A stretch of 64,000 nt of DNA from contig URVB01000016.1 of assembly GCA_900551075.1 (NCBI GenBank), positions 1-64,000 on the forward strand, read 5' to 3'. The notes under the pieces are model-generated. The model saw only the letters and a list, made by a program, of their open reading frames with translations, ran no database searches and was not told the DNA's origin. Position numbers and translations under genes: made by a program. Of this stretch, positions 35,657-42,392 are shown piece by piece. Position 1 is the first letter of the stretch. Each line of letters begins with the position of its first letter. This stretch comes from an uncultured Blautia sp. Lineage in GTDB: Bacteria; Bacillota; Clostridia; Lachnospirales; Lachnospiraceae.

Positions 35657-36076
35657 ATGGTTGAACTGATCGTAGGAAAGAAAGGCAAGGGCAAAACAAA
35701 AGTACTGTTAGACAGAGTGAACGGCGCAATTAAAGACGCAAATGGCAGCATTGTTTACTTAGACAAGAGCACAAAGCATATGTATGAGCTGAACAATAAG
35801 GTTCGTCTGATTGATGTATCCGGATTCCCAATTAAGAATGCAGATGAATTCGTAGGGTTTATTTGTGGTATTATTTCCCAGGATCATGACCTTGAACAGA
35901 TATATCTGGACAGCTTCCTTGTAGTTGCGAAGCTGGAAGAACAGGATGTTACCAATACTCTGGAACAGTTGGAGGCTATCGGCAGAAAATTTGGAATCAC
36001 CTTTGTTATCAGCATCTCTCTTGATCAAGAAGAAGTTCCGGCCGGATTCCAGGATAAAGTCAGTGTCGCTTTGTAA
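35657..36076 (+). CDS. Small P-loop protein of unknown function
   Basis: A 139-residue soluble protein that I do not recognise beyond a Walker-A-like N-terminus, VGKKGKGKT at residues 6-14. A possible Walker-B-like strand, EQIYLDSFLVV, comes near residue 78. The rest alternates beta strands and helices as in a minimal nucleotide-binding domain. Related clostridial proteins have been labelled twitching-motility or PilT-like from the P-loop alone, which is not good evidence. ATG 35657 has AAGGAGG eight bases upstream. It is a single-gene unit with its own consensus promoter and strong terminator, suggesting substantial, independent expression. Confidence 0.75.
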   Translation: MVELIVGKKGKGKTKVLLDRVNGAIKDANGSIVYLDKSTKHMYELNNKVRLIDVSGFPIKNADEFVGFICGIISQDHDLEQIYLDSFLVVAKLEEQDVTNTLEQLEAIGRKFGITFVISISLDQEEVPAGFQDKVSVAL

Positions 36077-36142
36077 TCCATTACATACGAAACAGCAAGT
36101 ATTTCATTAAAATGAAACGGTTAAAAAGAAGCAGTGTATAAT

Positions 36143-36170
36143 GAGACCTGGATACCCCAGGTCTCTTTTA
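36143..36170 (+). terminator. Rho-independent terminator
   Basis: Perfect 9-base stem GAGACCTGG / CCAGGTCTC (36143-36151, 36157-36165) with a 5-base loop and TTTTA, 66 bases after the P-loop gene. Confidence 0.85.
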
Positions 36171-36187
36171 CGCTACAAGCTGATTCC

Positions 36188-36337
36188 TTACATTTGTTTG
36201 CGCTCCATCCACTTTTTAATAAATTCCATTTGTTCCTGATCCGAAATTGCCTGAGAAGCAGGGTCATTTCCGGCAGCCAGGCAGCAGAAGAGAACAAACG
36301 ACTGCAGGCAGAAAAATAGTATGAGAAAAAGAATCAT
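36188..36337 (-). CDS. 49-residue single-pass membrane protein
   Basis: A small protein on the strand opposite to its neighbours. It has an N-terminal hydrophobic helix (about 2-22, with three cysteines) followed by a charged 25-residue tail (DPASQAISDQEQMEFIKKWMER) that would be a short amphipathic helix. The case for a real gene is the excellent ribosome site AAAGGAGG eight bases before ATG 36337 and the typical membrane-microprotein layout. No family is recognised. It could be a membrane regulator or a type I toxin-like peptide, but no antisense RNA is apparent. Confidence 0.6.
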   Translation of the reverse strand: MILFLILFFCLQSFVLFCCLAAGNDPASQAISDQEQMEFIKKWMERKQM

Positions 36338-36375
36338 TGGAACGCCTCCTTTACAATTGTTTATGTCTTTCAGTA

Positions 36376-36404
36376 TTGGCATTTCCATGGAATTTATACA
36401 TTAT
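36376..36404 (+). promoter_or_regulatory. Candidate promoter of the YcxB-like gene
   Basis: TTGGCA (36376-36381), 17 bases, CATTAT (36399-36404), about 45 bases ahead of the start codon in an AT-rich gap. Confidence 0.4.
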
Positions 36405-36449
36405 ATGTTTGCAAATTATTTTTAGAATGAAATAAATCGGAGATAAATG

Positions 36450-36977
36450 ATGAAAAAAACTGAATTTAAGGTACATACTGTATATTCGAAAGAAGATATT
36501 CTGCAGATGCAGAAAATTGCCGGCAGCAGATTCCGTAAAAGAAGTCTTGCTGTAACTGGTGTTGTTTTTATACTTTATGTTGCGGTCGTTTTATGGGAAC
36601 GCAGCCAGGGAGAGGGATATGCTTCTTTGTTTTCATTTATTTCAGGAAGTATGCTGGATGCAATTTTGATTTCTGTTTTAATTTTTACCATGATCCTCAT
36701 ATACAGCATCCCATATTTTCAGCGAAATAAAATATTAAAGACTGTCGGTGGTGAATTAAAGGCCAATTTCTATTTTTATGGGAAGACCTTCCAATACGGC
36801 TGGGGAGAAAGCTTTTCGACAATTGCATATGCAGAAATTCAGGAGTTCCGTGAGCTTCCCAAAACGTTTTACTTCAAAGCAGGAGATGTCGCTTACTGGG
36901 TAAAAAAAGAAGATTTCGTACTGGGGACTCCAGAAGCTTTTTCCTCATTTATACAGGATAAAATCCACCATTTATAA
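36450..36977 (+). CDS. YcxB-like membrane protein
   Basis: A 175-residue protein with two membrane helices (about 33-50 and 68-90) and a C-terminal cytoplasmic YcxB-like domain whose strand pattern is visible in FYFYGKTFQYGWGESFSTIAYAEIQEF and FKAGDVAYWVKKEDF. The function of the family is unknown. Tandem ATG codons occur at 36447 and 36450; GGAG at 36439-36442 spaces better with the second. It appears to be a single-gene unit before the rplU promoter. Confidence 0.75.
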   Translation: MKKTEFKVHTVYSKEDILQMQKIAGSRFRKRSLAVTGVVFILYVAVVLWERSQGEGYASLFSFISGSMLDAILISVLIFTMILIYSIPYFQRNKILKTVGGELKANFYFYGKTFQYGWGESFSTIAYAEIQEFRELPKTFYFKAGDVAYWVKKEDFVLGTPEAFSSFIQDKIHHL

Positions 36978-37020
36978 GAGACTTTTTCAAAACAACAAAA
37001 GTAATTTTTTTAAAACAATA

Positions 37021-37049
37021 TTGACGGATGAATCTTTCCATGTTATTAT
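37021..37049 (+). promoter_or_regulatory. Promoter of the rplU operon
   Basis: TTGACG (37021-37026), exact 17-base spacer, TATTAT (37044-37049), starting transcription just before the L21-leader-like sequence. Confidence 0.75.
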
Positions 37050-37054
37050 AATCC

Positions 37055-37115
37055 AGTATGCCGCACAAAGAGGTCGAAGAGCCGCGAGGCCACCGTATTT
37101 GGCGAGTAAAGTTCA
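37055..37115 (+). ncRNA. Putative L21 (rplU) leader RNA
   Basis: The untranslated leader between the promoter and the rplU ribosome site has the conserved-looking GCCGCACAAAGAGG and GGCGAGTAAAGTTCAT blocks of the L21_leader family of Firmicutes. That leader is believed to bind ribosomal protein L21 and repress its own operon. I recognise it from memory of the family and position, not from an alignment. An in-frame upstream extension of rplU through this RNA is rejected. Confidence 0.6.
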
Positions 37116-37129
37116 TAGGAGGTGCCATT

Positions 37130-37435
37130 ATGTACGCAATTATTGCAACAGGTGGTAAACAGTACAAGGTTGCCGAGGGCGACGTGATCAGAGTTGAGAA
37201 ACTCGGTGTTGAAGCTGGTGAAACCGTTACTTTTGATAACGTACTCGCAGTCAGCGATAACGGATTAAAAGTTGGCGCTGATGTAGCTAATGCCAGTGTT
37301 ACCGCTTCTGTAGTTGAAAACGGAAAGGCTAAAAAGGTCATCGTTTACAAATACAAAAGAAAAACTGGATATCACAAGAAAAACGGTCATAGACAGCAGT
37401 TCACTAAAGTGAAAATCGAAAAGATCAACGGTTAA
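37130..37435 (+). CDS. rplU: 50S ribosomal protein L21
   Basis: A 101-residue large-subunit protein that binds 23S rRNA. The start MYAIIATGGKQYKV and C-terminal YKRKTGYHKKNGHRQ are standard L21. ATG 37130 has AGGAGGTG upstream. First gene of the rplU-prp-rpmA cluster. Confidence 0.98.
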   Translation: MYAIIATGGKQYKVAEGDVIRVEKLGVEAGETVTFDNVLAVSDNGLKVGADVANASVTASVVENGKAKKVIVYKYKRKTGYHKKNGHRQQFTKVKIEKING

Positions 37436-37447
37436 TCTGGTGTCATT

Positions 37448-37768
37448 ATGATTACAGTTACAGTTAAAAAGAGAAATAACGCTTATGTCAGCTTCACTTC
37501 GAAGGGACATGCCGGCTATGCAGGGGAAGGCCAGGATATTGTCTGTGCTGCAGTTTCAGCTTTGATTATCAATACGGTGAATTCCATTGAGACATTTACC
37601 GAGGATTGCATAGAAGCAGAAGAAAAGGACGGATATATTTCATTTCATTTCATAAAGCCGGTTACAGAGCGAGGGACGTTGTTCATGGATTCCCTGCTTC
37701 TCGGTTTAACAGAGATTGAACATAGTTATCAAAATCGATATTTGACAGTAAAAGTCAAGGAGGTGTAA
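37448..37768 (+). CDS. prp: Ribosomal-processing cysteine protease Prp
   Basis: Cleaves the N-terminal extension of ribosomal protein L27 before its assembly into the ribosome. A 106-residue protein with the catalytic pair His21 (KGHAGYA) and Cys33 (QDIVCAAVSAL). The gene lies between rplU and rpmA, the diagnostic order of Firmicutes, Fusobacteria and relatives with extended L27. The L27 encoded immediately downstream does carry the matching cleavage sequence. Confidence 0.95.
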   Translation: MITVTVKKRNNAYVSFTSKGHAGYAGEGQDIVCAAVSALIINTVNSIETFTEDCIEAEEKDGYISFHFIKPVTERGTLFMDSLLLGLTEIEHSYQNRYLTVKVKEV

Positions 37769-37772
37769 CGAC

Positions 37773-38060
37773 ATGATGAAAATGAACCTTCAGTTATTCG
37801 CACATAAAAAGGGTGTTGGTTCCACAAAGAACGGCCGTGATTCCGAATCTAAGAGATTAGGTGCGAAAAGAGCAGATGGACAGTTTGTAAAAGCAGGAAA
37901 TATTCTTTACAGACAGCGCGGAACTAAGATTCACCCAGGTGTGAATGTAGGCTGCGGTAGAGATTATACTTTATTTGCACTGACAGATGGTGTTGTAAGA
38001 TACACCAGAAAAGGACGCGATAAGAAACAGGTGTCTATCGTTCCTGTAGAGGCAGAATAA
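37773..38060 (+). CDS. rpmA: 50S ribosomal protein L27 with Prp-cleaved N-terminal extension
   Basis: A 95-residue L27, whose mature N-terminus reaches the peptidyl-transferase centre. The leader MMKMNLQLF precedes AHKKGVGSTKNG, so cleavage by Prp is expected between Phe and Ala, as in Staphylococcus. The core includes RQRGTKIHPGVNVG. AAGGAGGTG at 37757-37765 serves the first ATG; ATG 37776 and 37782 are also in frame. Confidence 0.97.
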   Translation: MMKMNLQLFAHKKGVGSTKNGRDSESKRLGAKRADGQFVKAGNILYRQRGTKIHPGVNVGCGRDYTLFALTDGVVRYTRKGRDKKQVSIVPVEAE

Positions 38061-38075
38061 TCAGTTCATTGAGGG

Positions 38076-38107
38076 GGCTTCAAATCGTTCAGGTTTGGAG
38101 CCTTTCT
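38076..38107 (+). terminator. Probable terminator after rpmA
   Basis: GGCTTCAAA / TTTGGAGCC stem (38076-38084, 38094-38102) with one G-U pair, then TTTCTTT. The weak T tract may allow read-through to obgE. Confidence 0.6.
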
Positions 38108-38137
38108 TTGGATATATGGATAGAATAGGAGTATCAT

Positions 38138-39427
38138 ATGTTTGCAGACAGAGCAAGAATCATCATCCGTTCAGGAAAAGGCGGCGATGGGCACGTAAGC
38201 TTCAGACGGGAGCTGTATGTACCAAACGGCGGGCCTGATGGAGGTGACGGCGGCCGTGGCGGCGATGTCATCTTTGAAGTGGATGAGGGCCAGAATACCC
38301 TTGGAGATTACAGACACAAGAGAAAATATAAGGCACAGGACGGTCAGGAGGGCGGCAAAAGACGCTGTCATGGCTCTGATGGCAATGATATTGTGTTGAG
38401 GGTCCCGGAGGGGACCGTAATTATGGAAGCAGAATCTAAAAAAGTCATTGCGGATATGTCCGGTGAGAACCGCCGACAGGTGGTTTTAAGGGGAGGCCGC
38501 GGCGGAAAGGGCAATCAGCATTATGCAACGGCCACTATGCAGGTTCCGAAATACGCACAGCCCGGACAGCCTGCACAGGAGCTGGAGGTACTTCTGGAAC
38601 TGAAGGTTATTGCAGATGTGGGACTTGTCGGGTTTCCAAATGTAGGGAAATCTACCTTTCTTTCCAGAGTCACCAACGCACAGCCCAAAATCGCCAACTA
38701 TCATTTTACGACCCTGAGTCCGAATTTGGGTGTTGTAGATACGCATAACGGGGGCTTCGTGATTGCGGATATCCCGGGGCTGATCGAAGGGGCTTCCGAG
38801 GGTGTTGGACTGGGGCACGAATTCCTGCGCCACATTGAACGCACCAGAGTAATGATCCATATTGTGGATGCGGCTTCTACGGAGGGGCGGGACCCTGTCG
38901 ATGATATTTACAAAATCAACAGAGAGTTGGAAGCTTATAATCCGGAAATTGCATCACGTCCGCAGGTCATTGCTGCCAACAAAATCGACTGCATTTTTGA
39001 TGAGGATGACAGCCCGGTAGAGCGTCTGAAGGCTGAGTTTGAACCGGAAGGAATCCGGGTATTTCCTGTTTCCGCTGTGTCTGGTCAGGGTGTAGAGGAG
39101 CTTTTATATTACGTAAAGGAACTGCTTGCACAGAGTAAGCTGGAACCGATCGTATTTGAACAGGAATTCTTTCCGGAGGACATTCTGTTCACGGAAAATC
39201 TTCCCTTTACGGTGGAACGGGACAAGGATGATCCGAAGATTTTCATTGTAGAAGGTCCGAAGATTGAAAAGATGCTTGGCTATACCAACCTGGATTCTGA
39301 AAAAGGTTTTGCTTTCTTCCAGAAATTTCTGAAAGATGGGGGAATTTTGGAGGAACTGGAAAAATCCGGTATCGAAGAAGGAGATACGGTACGTATGTAT
39401 GGCTTCGATTTTGACTATTATAAATAG
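38138..39427 (+). CDS. obgE: GTPase ObgE/CgtA
   Basis: Ribosome-associated GTPase needed for 50S assembly and linked to stress and, in Bacillus, sporulation onset. A 429-residue protein with the glycine-rich Obg fold (about 1-158, GGPDGGDGGRGGDV), the G domain with P-loop GFPNVGKST, DIPGLIEGA and NKID, and a C-terminal OCT domain with VERDKDDPKIFIVEG. Its place after rpmA is conserved across bacteria. Confidence 0.97.
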   Translation: MFADRARIIIRSGKGGDGHVSFRRELYVPNGGPDGGDGGRGGDVIFEVDEGQNTLGDYRHKRKYKAQDGQEGGKRRCHGSDGNDIVLRVPEGTVIMEAESKKVIADMSGENRRQVVLRGGRGGKGNQHYATATMQVPKYAQPGQPAQELEVLLELKVIADVGLVGFPNVGKSTFLSRVTNAQPKIANYHFTTLSPNLGVVDTHNGGFVIADIPGLIEGASEGVGLGHEFLRHIERTRVMIHIVDAASTEGRDPVDDIYKINRELEAYNPEIASRPQVIAANKIDCIFDEDDSPVERLKAEFEPEGIRVFPVSAVSGQGVEELLYYVKELLAQSKLEPIVFEQEFFPEDILFTENLPFTVERDKDDPKIFIVEGPKIEKMLGYTNLDSEKGFAFFQKFLKDGGILEELEKSGIEEGDTVRMYGFDFDYYK

Positions 39428-39441
39428 AAGAGGAACAGAGC

Positions 39442-39732
39442 ATGACAAGTAAACAGAGAGCATATTTAAAAAGCATTGCTATGAAAGCAGAACCGATCCT
39501 GCAGCTTGGAAAGGGTGGTGTTACTCCGGAGAACACAGCATCGGTCGAGGAAGCCCTTGCTGCCAGAGAACTGATCAAGATCAGTGTTCTTAAGAATTGC
39601 CTTTATGATCCTGAGGAAATGGCAGCAGTTCTTGCAGAACGTACGCATTCTCAGGTGGTTCAGATAATCGGCAGGAAGATCGTTTTATACCGGGAAGGAA
39701 AAAACGAAAAGAAAAAAATCATTCTTCCTTGA
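39442..39732 (+). CDS. yhbY: YhbY-type CRM-domain RNA-binding protein
   Basis: A 96-residue CRM-domain protein associated with pre-50S particles. It has LKSIAMKAEPILQLGKGGVT with the GxxG-like loop, and the C-terminal QIIGRKIVLYRE. It follows obgE by 14 bases and precedes nadD, the usual order. Confidence 0.95.
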   Translation: MTSKQRAYLKSIAMKAEPILQLGKGGVTPENTASVEEALAARELIKISVLKNCLYDPEEMAAVLAERTHSQVVQIIGRKIVLYREGKNEKKKIILP

Positions 39733-39750
39733 TTCCATGGAGGACAGCAC

Positions 39751-40389
39751 ATGGGAACAAATCATAAAAAAATCGGTATTATGGGTGGAACCTTTGATCC
39801 TATTCATGTCGGGCATCTGATTCTGGGAGAAAAGGCATATGAACAATTAAATTTAGATAAAGTCTGGTTTATGCCTTCGGGTAATCCGCCGCATAAACAG
39901 AACCGCATGGGAAGAGCGACAGATGAACAGCGCATCGCTATGGTGCAGAAAGCAATTGCAGGAAATCCCCATTTTGAGCTTTCCCTGATTGAAATGCATG
40001 AAGAGGGGTATTCCTATACGTATCGGACTTTAGAATCATTAAAAAAAGAAAATCCGGACGTTGCATATTACTTTATCATCGGTGCAGATTCTTTGTACAA
40101 CTTTTCTCTATGGAAGGAACCCGGCAGGATTTGTCAGGCGTGTACCCTGGTTGTTGCAACCAGAAACCATACGTCTATCCAGGAATTGAATCAGGAGATG
40201 ACAGACCTTTCCAGACTGTACGGAGGACATTTTCTGCGATTGGACACCATGAATATTGATGTTTCCAGCCAGCTTCTGCGTCAATGGCTTCAAGAAGGGA
40301 AGAGTCTGCGGTACTATGTACCGGATGAAGTCATCCAATATATTCATCAGAATCACATTTATTATTCCATAGGAGAGGAAGACAAGTGA
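39751..40389 (+). CDS. nadD: Nicotinate-nucleotide adenylyltransferase
   Basis: Joins nicotinate mononucleotide and ATP to form deamido-NAD. The 212-residue protein has GGTFDPIHVGHL (nucleotidyltransferase HxGH), MPSGNPPHK and the C-terminal DVSSQLLRQWL, equivalent to the ISSTxIR motif. It is followed one base later by yqeK. Confidence 0.97.
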   Translation: MGTNHKKIGIMGGTFDPIHVGHLILGEKAYEQLNLDKVWFMPSGNPPHKQNRMGRATDEQRIAMVQKAIAGNPHFELSLIEMHEEGYSYTYRTLESLKKENPDVAYYFIIGADSLYNFSLWKEPGRICQACTLVVATRNHTSIQELNQEMTDLSRLYGGHFLRLDTMNIDVSSQLLRQWLQEGKSLRYYVPDEVIQYIHQNHIYYSIGEEDK

Positions 40390-40390
40390 A

Positions 40391-40987
40391 ATGGCGGATT
40401 ATGATTTTTTGAAAATGGAGAAAAAGCTTGCCAAATATTTAGATGAAGAACGGTTTGCACATACTATGGGAGTCATGTATACCTGTGCATCGCTGTCTAT
40501 GGTACATGGATACAGCCTGTATGATGCACAGGCTGCGGGTCTGCTTCATGACTGTGCAAAATGTATTCCCAATAAAAAGAAATTAAAAATGTGCAGCCAG
40601 CACAAGATTTCCATTTCAGATTTTGAAAAAGACCATCCGTTTTTGCTGCATGCAAAATTGGGTGCCTATCTTGCAAGAGAGAAGTATGGAATTAAGGATG
40701 AAGAAATCCTGACGGCAATCACTTATCATACAACCGGACGACCGGGAATGGGAACTCTGGAAAAAATTGTTTATATTGCAGATTACATTGAACCAATGCG
40801 CACAAAAGCGCTGCATCTTTCGCGTATCCGAAAGCTGGCATTTGAGGATTTGGATGAATGCATGTATGAGATTTTGAAAGACACGCTGGCCTATCTGGAG
40901 GAGAATCCCAAAGAGATTGATCATACCACAAAGGATGCTTTTGTCTATTATAAAGATTTACATATTAAACGCTCAAGGGGAGAATAA
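40391..40987 (+). CDS. yqeK: YqeK-type HD-domain Ap4A hydrolase
   Basis: Symmetrical diadenosine tetraphosphatase that clears the alarmone Ap4A. The 198-residue HD-fold protein has AHTMGV, the metal-binding LLHDCAK, HPFLLHAKLGA and ITYHTTGRPGM, then YIADYIEP. It is coupled to nadD. In some relatives a LytR-type gene lies between yqeK and rsfS; here it does not. Confidence 0.94.
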   Translation: MADYDFLKMEKKLAKYLDEERFAHTMGVMYTCASLSMVHGYSLYDAQAAGLLHDCAKCIPNKKKLKMCSQHKISISDFEKDHPFLLHAKLGAYLAREKYGIKDEEILTAITYHTTGRPGMGTLEKIVYIADYIEPMRTKALHLSRIRKLAFEDLDECMYEILKDTLAYLEENPKEIDHTTKDAFVYYKDLHIKRSRGE

Positions 40988-41033
40988 AGAATATCATTCG
41001 ATTTTAGCCTCCCCGGAAAGGAGAATCTATCAT

Positions 41034-41390
41034 ATGAATACAGGAAAAAAAATGGCACGGCTTGCCTTAAAAGCCCTGGAAGACAAAAAGGGTCAGGATA
41101 TTAAGATTATTGACATTCATGAGGTTTCCGTTATTGCAGATTATTTTATTATTGCAAGCGGAAGCAACCAAAACCAGGTACAGGCTATGGTGGATCATGT
41201 AGATGAACAGTTGGGAAGAGCCGGCTATGAGGTAAAACAGATTGAGGGAACCAAAAACTCCAGTTGGATCCTTATGGATTACGGTGATCTGATCGTTCAT
41301 ATTTTTGACGAAGAAAACCGCCTGTTCTATGATCTGGAAAGAATTTGGAGAGACGGAAAGGTTCTGGATGCAGAAGACTTCCTCAAATAG
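41034..41390 (+). CDS. rsfS: Ribosomal silencing factor RsfS
   Basis: Binds L14 and blocks subunit joining when nutrients are scarce. A 118-residue protein with VIADYFIIASGSNQNQVQAM and YGDLIVHIFDEENRLFYDLERIW, both typical. ATG 41034 is preceded by AAAGGAG. Last gene of the rplU cluster before the double terminator. Confidence 0.96.
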   Translation: MNTGKKMARLALKALEDKKGQDIKIIDIHEVSVIADYFIIASGSNQNQVQAMVDHVDEQLGRAGYEVKQIEGTKNSSWILMDYGDLIVHIFDEENRLFYDLERIWRDGKVLDAEDFLK

Positions 41391-41420
41391 AAGGTTTGTC
41401 AGAATTGGTTTACGATAACA

Positions 41421-41477
41421 AATCCCTCCGGGCAGGATCGCACTGCTGCGGAGAAGCCTGCCCGGAAGGATTCTTTT
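41421..41477 (+). terminator. Rho-independent terminator after rsfS
   Basis: Stem TCCGGGCAGG / CCTGCCCGGA (41427-41436, 41457-41466), extended by AATCC / GGATT, then CTTTTTGG. Confidence 0.8.
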
Positions 41478-41481
41478 TGGT

Positions 41482-41524
41482 AAAGCACACAGATATCAGC
41501 TATGACTTTCTCTGTGTGCTTTTC
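41482..41524. terminator. Bidirectional terminator between rsfS and lexA
   Basis: Perfect 12-base stem AAAGCACACAGA / TCTGTGTGCTTT (41482-41493, 41511-41522) with T-rich flanks on both strands. It ends 14 bases before the lexA stop and suits transcription from either side. Confidence 0.75.
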
Positions 41525-41536
41525 TTTATGGAATCA

Positions 41537-42157
41537 TTACAAATAGAAACGGAAAATACCAAAGACCTTTCCGAGAATCTGTATCTCACCATTGATGATG
41601 ATCGGGTCCATGGCATCATTCTCCGGCTGCAGGCGATAGTAACCTTTTTCTTTATAAAAAGTCTTGACTGTAGCAGAATCTTCAACAAGCGCTACAACAA
41701 TATCGCCATTGGCTGCAGTAGTCTGCTGCTTCACTAATACCTGATCCCCATCAAAGATTCCCGCATTGACCATGCTGTCTCCCTTAACGCGGAGCATAAA
41801 GCTCTGTTCGTTCGGCATAAATTCGGCCGGAACCGGAAAATATGTTTCAATATTTTCTACCGCAAGAATCGGCTGGCCTGCCGCCACTGTGCCGATCAGA
41901 GGAACATTGACCACCTCTCTGCGGACAAGATTAAAATTATCGTCAATAATTTCGATCGCACGCGGCTTCGTAGCATCTCTGCGGATATATCCGTTTTTCT
42001 CCAGTGCTTCAAGATGTGAATGCACGGAAGAGGTGGATTTCAGATTTACTGCCTCGCAGATTTCCCTGACTGCCGGTGGAAAACCGCGGTTTAAAATTTC
42101 GTTTTTGATATAGTCCAGAATTTCCTGCTGTTTCTTACTGATTCTGCCATATGTCAT
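41537..42157 (-). CDS. lexA: SOS repressor LexA
   Basis: Represses DNA-damage genes until RecA-stimulated self-cleavage. A 206-residue protein with an N-terminal winged helix-turn-helix (GFPPAVREICEAVNLKSTSSVHSHLEALEKNGYI). The Ala-Gly cleavage site lies in GTVAAGQPI, and the Ser/Lys dyad in GDSMVNAG and SATVKTFYK. A consensus-like SOS box lies 82 bases upstream, so it should be autoregulated. ATG 42157 follows GGGAGG. Confidence 0.97.
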   Translation of the reverse strand: MTYGRISKKQQEILDYIKNEILNRGFPPAVREICEAVNLKSTSSVHSHLEALEKNGYIRRDATKPRAIEIIDDNFNLVRREVVNVPLIGTVAAGQPILAVENIETYFPVPAEFMPNEQSFMLRVKGDSMVNAGIFDGDQVLVKQQTTAANGDIVVALVEDSATVKTFYKEKGYYRLQPENDAMDPIIINGEIQILGKVFGIFRFYL

Positions 42158-42199
42158 AAAAGGTACCTCCCACTCCTGACGGTTCTTTTTCTTACAGAA

Positions 42200-42228
42200 A
42201 TTATATCACAAATCTTTTTAAAAAGCAA
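42200..42228 (-). promoter_or_regulatory. Promoter of lexA
   Basis: Read on the minus strand: TTGCTT (42228-42223), exact 17-base spacer, TATAAT (42205-42200). The SOS box starts 11 bases upstream of the -35. Confidence 0.72.
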
Positions 42229-42238
42229 ACAAATATTC

Positions 42239-42252
42239 CGAAAATACGTTCG
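42239..42252. promoter_or_regulatory. LexA-binding SOS box
   Basis: CGAAAATACGTTCG is a near-palindromic match to the Gram-positive SOS box CGAACRNRYGTTYG, differing only at position 5. It lies in the divergent region between lexA and the HlyD-like gene. Confidence 0.8.
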
Positions 42253-42320
42253 GTTTTTCTGCTGCTTTTTTTGGCTGAATCATGGATACATATGGACACG
42301 GAATGAACCGTAACCAGGGC

Positions 42321-42349
42321 TGTACATTTCTCTCAAAAAATGGTACAAT
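42321..42349 (+). promoter_or_regulatory. Candidate promoter of the HlyD-like/division cluster
   Basis: TGTACA (42321-42326), 17 bases, TACAAT (42344-42349), about 44 bases ahead of the TTG start. Confidence 0.5.
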
Positions 42350-42392
42350 AATTTGGTATCGGTTATAAGAAAGAGGTAAAGGAGGCATTTTT

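Noticed and set aside
37058..37129. In-frame N-terminal extension of rplU
   Set aside because: L21 normally starts MYAII, AGGAGGTG directly precedes that ATG, and the upstream sequence looks like the L21 leader RNA.
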